DNA from: Cypionkella sp.
GTDB lineage: Bacteria > Pseudomonadota > Alphaproteobacteria > Rhodobacterales > Rhodobacteraceae
Reading direction: 5' to 3'
NCBI GenBank assembly: GCA_018063485.1
Contig: JAGPBG010000030.1
Coordinates: forward strand, 1 to 11,579
Length of the DNA stretch: 11,579 bases
Shown here one piece after another: positions 7,788-11,579 of this stretch. Each line of letters begins with the position of its first letter. The first letter of the stretch is position 1. A program made the position numbers and the translations under genes. The notes beneath the pieces are model-generated. The model ran no database searches and was not told the DNA's origin. It was given only the letters and a program-made list of their open reading frames with translations.

Positions 7788-7803
7788 GGCGGCACCTGCC
7801 GCC
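7788..7803 (-). other. GC-rich hairpin at the 5' end of the iscR leader
   Basis: GGCGGC-AGGT-GCCGCC (minus strand) forms a perfect 6-bp stem with a four-base loop. It starts only a few bases after the predicted iscR transcription start (about 7805) and lies some 60 bases before the iscR ATG. No T-tract follows, so it is not a standard terminator; it may stabilise the mRNA 5' end. Confidence 0.5.
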
Positions 7804-7819
7804 TTAGAATGGTTCTAGG
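7802..7819. promoter_or_regulatory. Putative Irr box over the iscR -10 element
   Basis: CCTTAGAATGGTTCTAGG contains the perfect palindrome TAGAA-TGG-TTCTA (7805-7817). Irr, the haem-linked iron regulator of alphaproteobacteria, is known to bind TTTAGAA-N3-TTCTAAA-like operators, and isc-suf operons of the Rhodobacter group are reported to be under Irr as well as IscR. The site covers the predicted -10 hexamer and the transcription start, a position suited to repression. Irr binding is inferred. Confidence 0.55.
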
Positions 7820-7840
7820 ATATCCGAGCGAATTCGTCAA
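7812..7840 (-). promoter_or_regulatory. Sigma-70-like promoter for the iscR-suf operon
   Basis: On the minus strand, TTGACG (7840-7835) and TAGAAC (7817-7812) are separated by exactly 17 bases. This places transcription start near 7805 and gives a leader of about 80 bases before the iscR ATG at 7726. The -10 lies inside the Irr-like palindrome. No other strong promoter is seen between this point and base 1, consistent with one long operon. Confidence 0.6.
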
Positions 7841-7857
7841 CAAATCGCTTGGTCAAC
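7835..7857 (-). repeat. Direct repeat of GTTGAC upstream of the iscR promoter
   Basis: GTTGAC occurs twice on the minus strand, at 7857-7852 and 7841-7836, sixteen bases apart; the second copy overlaps the -35 hexamer. A spacing of about one and a half helical turns could serve a regulator such as IscR or OxyR, but I cannot match it to a known consensus. It may also be two alternative -35 elements. Confidence 0.35.
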
Positions 7858-7873
7858 ATTCACGGGAGCACAT

Positions 7874-8533
7874 ATGCCCGAAGTTATCTTTGCCGGTCCC
7901 GAAGGCCGTCTCGAAGGCCGCTATCATCCGCAAAAAGAACGCGACGCGCCGATTGCCATCGTTTTGCATCCCGACAGCCGCCATGGCGGCACCATGAACA
8001 ACAAGGTCGTCTACAACCTGCACTACGCATTCTACAACCTGGGCTTCACTGTGTTGCGGTTCAATTTCCGCGGCGTCGGCCGTTCGCAAGGCGTCTATGA
8101 TGAGGGCATTGGTGAGTTGTCCGATGCCGCCTCGGCGCTGGATTATCTGCAGGCAATGAACCCCAATGCCAAACACTGCTGGGTCGCGGGCTTTTCGTTC
8201 GGGGCATGGATCGGCATGCAGCTCTTGATGCGCCGCCCGGAAATCACCGGCTTCATCTCGGTGGCCCCACCGGCCAATATGTATGACTTCTCCTTCCTCG
8301 CCCCTTGCCCGGCTTCGGGCCTGATCATCAACGGCTCGGCTGACAAAGTGGCCCCGCCCAAGGACACCGTGTCGCTGGTCAACAAGCTGCATGATCAAAA
8401 GGGCATCACCATCACCCATGATGTCGTCGAAGGTGCCGACCATTTCTTCAAGGATGAAGAGGCGCATATGAAGCCGATGATCAACACTGTTTCGGCCTAT
8501 GTGAAACGTCGTCTGACCGAGGTATCGCGTTAA
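7874..8533 (+). CDS. Alpha/beta hydrolase (COG2945-like)
   Basis: A 219-residue cytoplasmic alpha/beta-hydrolase-fold protein of the short COG2945 type. Visible elements are the N-terminal LHPDSRHGGTM (31-41) that forms the oxyanion region, RFNFRGVGRSQG (62-73), the nucleophile elbow GFSFG with Ser108, the acid region GSADKVAP with Asp157, and GADHFF with His190, so the catalytic triad Ser108-Asp157-His190 is complete. There is no signal peptide and no lid domain. Members are probably esterases or thioesterases, but natural substrates are not known. The start ATG has GGGAG five bases upstream. It is transcribed away from iscR with 147 bases between the two start codons, and its TAA abuts the next ATG. 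It leads a three-gene cluster with a small protein and an HD phosphohydrolase. Confidence 0.9.
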   Translation: MPEVIFAGPEGRLEGRYHPQKERDAPIAIVLHPDSRHGGTMNNKVVYNLHYAFYNLGFTVLRFNFRGVGRSQGVYDEGIGELSDAASALDYLQAMNPNAKHCWVAGFSFGAWIGMQLLMRRPEITGFISVAPPANMYDFSFLAPCPASGLIINGSADKVAPPKDTVSLVNKLHDQKGITITHDVVEGADHFFKDEEAHMKPMINTVSAYVKRRLTEVSR

Positions 8534-8797
8534 ATGTCGGTTCTTGACGATATGGGCGATGCGCTTGCCCGTGATGTGCTGGCCGCCATGGTCGAATTGG
8601 ACGATGAAAAGCTGGCCGACAAGATGTCGAAAATCCTGCTCGACGCCTCGCCCACCATGCAAGAGGCGTTCCTGACCGCCTATCGCGTCCGCGTTGCCGA
8701 AATGCGCGGGCGCAAGTTCCTTGAGGCGGCGCTCAAAGCCAAACGCGAAGGGCGCGATGGTCCCAAGGTGATCATGGACTCTGGCGGCGGACATTGA
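8534..8797 (+). CDS. Small conserved-looking protein of unknown function
   Basis: An 87-residue protein I do not recognise. It is charged and probably almost all alpha-helical: an acidic N-terminal half (DD and DDEK pairs, residues 5-30), a middle segment SPTMQEAFLTAYRVRVAEM (39-57) and a basic stretch KFLEAALKAKREGR (61-74), ending in a flexible GGGH tail. It has no cysteine, membrane segment or signal peptide. The ATG follows the hydrolase TAA with no gap, and the only Shine-Dalgarno-like GAGG is about eleven bases upstream, so it probably depends on coupling. Its stop overlaps a TTG of the next gene. Tight packing and coding-like codon use support it as a real gene; it may be a small partner of one of its neighbours. 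Confidence 0.75.
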   Translation: MSVLDDMGDALARDVLAAMVELDDEKLADKMSKILLDASPTMQEAFLTAYRVRVAEMRGRKFLEAALKAKREGRDGPKVIMDSGGGH

Positions 8798-8808
8798 GCA
8801 ACACGGCC

Positions 8809-9393
8809 ATGAATGCGAGGCTCGATCAGCAATTCGCCTTTCTGAACGAGGCGGATCGCCTGAAATCCGTGCTGCGCGCCACCACTTTATGTGATGGCTC
8901 GCGGCGGGAAAACTCGGGCGAACATTCGTGGCATCTGGCACTTTATGCACTGGTGCTGGCAGATCAGGCCGCCCCCGGCGTTGAAATCAACCGAGTGATC
9001 AAGATGCTGCTGATCCATGATCTGGTCGAGATCGACGTGGGCGACGTCCCGATCCATTCGGCCAATGGTGCCGCCCATGCCAGCACGGAAACCCTGGCCG
9101 CCGAATCCAGCGCCGCCGAGCGTATCTTCGGCCTGCTTCCGCCTGATCTTGCCCCTATCTTCCGCGCGCTTTGGGACGAGTTCGAGGCGGCCCTCACCCC
9201 CGACGCCATTTTCGCCAAATCGCTCGACCGAGTGCAGCCGGTCATGGCCAATCTGCAATCGGGCGGCGGCACCTGGATCGAATACAGTGTCACTGCCGCA
9301 CAACTGGAAACGCGCGTGGGCGCAAAGATCGCCAAAGGCGCGCCGCGTCTGTGGGATTGGATCCGCGCCCAGTCCTCCCGCTACTTCGGTTAA
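8809..9393 (+). CDS. HD-domain phosphohydrolase (YfbR/HDDC2-like nucleotidase)
   Basis: A 194-residue HD-domain protein of the HD_3 group. Metal ligands are in place: GEHSWH with His39, [10 protein letters not shown] with His70-Asp71, and KSLDRVQP with Asp140. This pattern and length match E. coli YfbR (His33, His68-Asp69, Asp137), a 5'-deoxynucleotidase, and eukaryotic HDDC2. The likely reaction is removal of phosphate from (deoxy)nucleoside 5'-monophosphates with a divalent metal, in the cytoplasm. The start is uncertain: ATG at 8809 is chosen, but an in-frame TTG at 8794, overlapping the stop of the previous gene (TTGA), would add five residues; neither has a good ribosome binding site. 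An 82-base gap separates it from icd, so it probably ends the small cluster, though no terminator is visible after it. Confidence 0.88.
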   Translation: MNARLDQQFAFLNEADRLKSVLRATTLCDGSRRENSGEHSWHLALYALVLADQAAPGVEINRVIKMLLIHDLVEIDVGDVPIHSANGAAHASTETLAAESSAAERIFGLLPPDLAPIFRALWDEFEAALTPDAIFAKSLDRVQPVMANLQSGGGTWIEYSVTAAQLETRVGAKIAKGAPRLWDWIRAQSSRYFG

Positions 9394-9396
9394 ATT

Positions 9397-9406
9397 CGGT
9401 ATACCG
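9397..9406. promoter_or_regulatory. 10-bp palindrome in the icd upstream region
   Basis: CGGTATACCG is a perfect palindrome just after the HD-gene stop; a further ATACC follows at 9411-9415. It lies about 70 bases before the icd ATG. I see no clear -35/-10 pair in 9394-9475, and no terminator. It may be an operator or chance. Confidence 0.25.
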
Positions 9407-9475
9407 TCGCATACCATCTTCCCAAACACCCCGAATTCCACTAAACACAGCGCAACTCAATCAAAAGGGGCCGAT

Positions 9476-10690
9476 ATGACCAAAATCAAGGTAGCCAACC
9501 CCGTCGTCGAACTCGATGGCGATGAAATGACCCGCATCATCTGGGATTTCATCAAGCAAAAACTGATCCTGCCCTATCTGGATATTGATCTGAAATACTA
9601 CGATCTGGGCATCGAAGAGCGGGATCGCACCAATGACCAGATCACCATCGACTCTGCCCATGCGATCCAGAAATACGGCGTCGGCGTCAAATGCGCGACC
9701 ATCACCCCCGATGAGCAGCGGGTTGAGGAATTCGGCCTGAAACAGATGTGGAAATCGCCCAACGGCACCATCCGCAACATCCTTGGCGGCGTGATCTTCC
9801 GCGAACCGATCATCTGCAAGAACGTGCCGCGCCTTGTGCCCGGCTGGACCAAGCCCATCGTGGTGGGCCGTCACGCCTTTGGCGACCAGTACAAGGCCAC
9901 CGATTTCCGCTTTCCGGGTGCGGGCAAACTGACGATGAAATTTGTCGGCGACGACGGCACCGTGATTGAAAAAGAGGTCTATCAGGCACCGTCCTCGGGC
10001 GTTTACATGGGCATGTATAACCTTGATGACTCCATCATCGACTTTGCGCGCTCGTCGATGAACTATGGCTTGCTCAAAGGCTGGCCGGTGTATCTGTCGA
10101 CCAAGAACACCATCCTCAAGGCCTATGATGGCCGCTTCAAGGATCTGTTCGCCAAAGTCTATGCCGAGGAATTTGAAGACAAATTCAAGGCGGTCGGCAT
10201 CCATTACGAACACCGCCTGATTGATGATATGGTGGCCAGCGCAATGAAATGGTCGGGCGGCTATGTCTGGGCCTGCAAGAACTATGACGGTGATGTGCAG
10301 TCTGACACCGTGGCGCAGGGCTTTGGTTCCTTGGGCCTGATGACCTCGATCCTGATGACGCCAGATGGCCAAACCGTCGAGGCCGAAGCGGCGCATGGCA
10401 CCGTCACCCGCCACTTTCGCGAGCATCAAAAGGGCAAGGCGACCAGCACCAATTCCATTGCCTCGATCTTCGCCTGGACCGGTGGTCTGAAACACCGCGC
10501 GAAACTTGATGCCAACGATCAGTTGATGCGCTTTGCCACCACGCTGGAACAGGTCACTGTTCAGGCCGTCGAGGATGGTCATATGACCAAAGACCTTGCC
10601 CTTTTGGTCGGCCCCGATCAGAAATGGCTGACCACGATGGGCTATCTGGAAACCGTGGACAGTTACCTGAACAAGGCCCTTGCAGGCTAA
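9476..10690 (+). CDS. icd: NADP-dependent isocitrate dehydrogenase (eukaryote-like dimeric type)
   Basis: Catalyses oxidative decarboxylation of isocitrate to 2-oxoglutarate with NADP+ in the TCA cycle. The 404-residue protein is of the homodimeric type II family shared with mitochondrial IDH2 and rhizobial Icd, not the E. coli type. Substrate residues match human IDH1 numbering: Ser94 in KSPNGTIRN with Arg100, Arg109 and Arg132 ([10 protein letters not shown]). Metal aspartates are in NYDGDVQSD (Asp273, Asp277). The NADP site AAHGTVTRH (305-313) has the Arg312-His313 pair that reads the 2'-phosphate. Its ATG has AGGGG five bases upstream; a longer in-frame reading from 9017 is an artefact running through the HD gene. 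It appears to be transcribed on its own or by readthrough from the HD cluster, and ends before a strong hairpin. All catalytic residues are intact. Confidence 0.98.
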   Translation: MTKIKVANPVVELDGDEMTRIIWDFIKQKLILPYLDIDLKYYDLGIEERDRTNDQITIDSAHAIQKYGVGVKCATITPDEQRVEEFGLKQMWKSPNGTIRNILGGVIFREPIICKNVPRLVPGWTKPIVVGRHAFGDQYKATDFRFPGAGKLTMKFVGDDGTVIEKEVYQAPSSGVYMGMYNLDDSIIDFARSSMNYGLLKGWPVYLSTKNTILKAYDGRFKDLFAKVYAEEFEDKFKAVGIHYEHRLIDDMVASAMKWSGGYVWACKNYDGDVQSDTVAQGFGSLGLMTSILMTPDGQTVEAEAAHGTVTRHFREHQKGKATSTNSIASIFAWTGGLKHRAKLDANDQLMRFATTLEQVTVQAVEDGHMTKDLALLVGPDQKWLTTMGYLETVDSYLNKALAG

Positions 10691-10708
10691 CCATCCCAAG
10701 CCTTGACG

Positions 10709-10726
10709 CTGCGGCTCGTGCCGCAG
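10709..10726 (+). other. Short hairpin after icd
   Basis: CTGCGGC-TCGT-GCCGCAG forms a 7-bp stem with a four-base loop, 19 bases after the icd stop. No T-run follows, so it may assist 3'-end stability or act with the stronger hairpin downstream. Confidence 0.45.
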
Positions 10727-10742
10727 GAACGATGATCAAAAG

Positions 10743-10777
10743 AAGAAATGCGCGCGACACTACCGCGCGCATTTCTT
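10743..10777. terminator. Bidirectional rho-independent terminator between icd and the DUF6456 gene
   Basis: AAGAAATGCGCGCG (10743-10756) and CGCGCGCATTTCTT (10764-10777) pair perfectly over 14 bp around a 7-base loop. Read on the plus strand it ends icd; read on the minus strand it lies 19 bases past the DUF6456 stop, and the arm runs into a T-rich tail (TTTCTTCTTTTGATC). The convergent layout fits use in both directions, with the better U-tract on the minus strand. Confidence 0.85.
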
Positions 10778-10795
10778 GCAAATTGCACGGCCCCG

Positions 10796-11579
10796 TCACC
10801 CAATCAGCGGACCAAAGCGACCATAGGTTTCCTCATAGTGCCGGCGCAGCCGCATCAAGGCGATGCGCAGCACGATCTTGCCCGAGCGCGCGGCCCAGCC
10901 CATCTGTTGCTCAGCCGCCTCGATCCCTTCCAGAAAGCAGCAGACCCGCAGCACCACATCGCCCAACCCCGGCCCCAGATCGCGCAGCGCAGCCGTCACC
11001 CGCTCCCGCGCTGACGTTGGCCCCTTGGCCAAACCGTCGCCTGCGCCGCGCGGCTGACAGCCTGCGGTCAGAAAGCCCTCCCAATTCTGCGTGACCCTCG
11101 GCCCGACCTGCGCCAGTTCGAAATCCTCGCGCAGCCGCTCCGCCGCCTCAACCAGTTCCGCCTCCAGAAAGGGCTTGCCATCCTTGTCGCGCCGCCGCGC
11201 CAAAACCGCGACCGGGCTTTCGCTCAGATGATAGCGCAACCGCTTGCGCCCGCTGTCGGCCTCGCTCGCGGTCCAGTCCCGCTCTTTCCCGGCAAAGGCC
11301 CGCGGAGCCTCGGCCAGCCCTGGCCCGGCGGGTTCCACCGCCTCCAGCATCCGCCGCAGCGTCATGCGCCCGGCCGAAGTCAGTTCATAGGTGGAAACCC
11401 GCCCGGCCTTGCGACAGACAATCCAGTCTTTCAGCACAAAGGCCTGAGCAACTGCGCGTTCCAGCACCGCCGTTCTGGCCGACTTGCCGTCGCCGAATTC
11501 GCGCATCACCACGGCCCTTTCCATATCCGGCGCAATCACCAGAACCGAGCCCGGCTCGGCCAAACGTCGCAATACCCTT
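10796..11579 (-). CDS. DUF6456-type protein with a winged-helix-like segment (5' end outside window)
   Basis: The frame is open from TGA at 10796-10798 to the right edge, giving 260 visible residues. A TTG at 11572 could start it, but the reading frame continues upstream (Arg-Val before it), and from memory related proteins have an N-terminal helix-turn-helix part, so I treat it as truncated by the window. The N-terminal half has KDWIV(C)RKAGRVSTYELTSA (about 50-69), a pattern typical of a winged helix wing. The C-terminal half, with ESPVAVLARRRDKDGKPFL and QVGPRVTQNWEGF, resembles the DUF6456 domain of alphaproteobacteria. It is probably a DNA-binding protein of unknown role. It is convergent with icd across a shared terminator and has no evident link to Fe-S assembly. 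Confidence 0.7.
   Translation of the reverse strand, partial: RVLRRLAEPGSVLVIAPDMERAVVMREFGDGKSARTAVLERAVAQAFVLKDWIVCRKAGRVSTYELTSAGRMTLRRMLEAVEPAGPGLAEAPRAFAGKERDWTASEADSGRKRLRYHLSESPVAVLARRRDKDGKPFLEAELVEAAERLREDFELAQVGPRVTQNWEGFLTAGCQPRGAGDGLAKGPTSARERVTAALRDLGPGLGDVVLRVCCFLEGIEAAEQQMGWAARSGKIVLRIALMRLRRHYEETYGRFGPLIG

Noticed and set aside
7727..7843. 39-codon N-terminal extension of iscR
   Set aside because: It would translate the promoter and leader region. The Rrf2 family start MKLSTKGRYA with AGGA upstream is at 7726.
7835..7857. Classical E. coli type 1 IscR site upstream of iscR
   Set aside because: The GTTGAC repeats are direct, not the inverted 25-base pattern of the E. coli site, so I list them only as an unexplained repeat.
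7853..8950. 365-codon minus-strand open frame opposite the hydrolase cluster
   Set aside because: Three well-supported plus-strand genes occupy the region; the antisense product is low-complexity and His/Arg-rich, and would run into the iscR promoter.
9017..9475. 153-codon N-terminal extension of icd
   Set aside because: It reads the HD gene in another frame. The true start has AGGGG five bases before ATG at 9476 and gives the standard 404-residue length.
9461..10699. 412-codon minus-strand open frame opposite icd
   Set aside because: It is an exact antisense shadow of a fully conserved icd and shows no motif of its own.
1..11579. Defence system, mobile element, CRISPR array or RNA gene
   Set aside because: I saw no transposase, integrase, repeat-spacer pattern, terminal inverted repeats, tRNA-like fold or rRNA sequence. 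The FkbM and methyltransferase-like genes lack restriction-modification DNA methylase motifs.

Overview
The window reads as chromosome of an alphaproteobacterium of the Rhodobacteraceae (Roseobacter/Rhodobacter group). The base composition is GC-rich, and genes are tightly packed with ATGA-type overlaps. The Fe-S assembly operon begins with an Rrf2/IscR regulator that lacks the usual cysteine triplet and keeps a single cysteine, a trait described for Rhodobacteraceae. I see no tRNA, rRNA, CRISPR array, insertion sequence or phage gene.

Left two thirds (about 1-7840, minus strand): a SUF/ISC Fe-S cluster assembly operon transcribed right to left. The order is iscR (7256-7726), a short IscS/NifS-type cysteine desulfurase (6216-7259), sufB (4667-6175), an FkbM-family methyltransferase (3715-4674), a second small Rossmann-type methyltransferase-like protein (3122-3715), sufC (2339-3094), sufD (1047-2339) and two YIP1-like membrane proteins (564-1046; 1-567, cut by the edge). 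Almost every junction overlaps or abuts, so this looks like one translationally coupled transcript that continues beyond base 1. A sigma-70-like promoter (7812-7840) precedes iscR. A palindrome resembling an Irr box (7802-7819) covers its -10 element. A second palindrome with the same half-sites lies inside the desulfurase gene (6552-6564) in an AT-rich patch with rare codons.

Right part (7874-10690, plus strand, divergent from iscR): an alpha/beta hydrolase, a small uncharacterised protein and an HD-domain (YfbR/HDDC2-like) phosphohydrolase form a tight three-gene cluster. NADP-dependent isocitrate dehydrogenase (icd) follows with its own ribosome binding site. A 14-bp hairpin (10743-10777), usable as a bidirectional terminator, separates icd from a convergent DUF6456-type protein (10796 to the right edge, 5' end missing).

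How it fits together: the desulfurase supplies sulfur. SufB, SufC and SufD form the scaffold that builds the cluster, with SufC as ATPase. IscR, and probably Irr, set expression by cluster and iron status. The least explained parts are the two methyltransferase-fold genes wedged between sufB and sufC, the tandem YIP1 proteins, the internal Irr-like site and the small protein at 8534-8797. No stretch longer than 300 bases is without a gene. The gaps are 7727-7873 (divergent promoters), 9394-9475 (icd leader) and 10691-10795 (terminator region).
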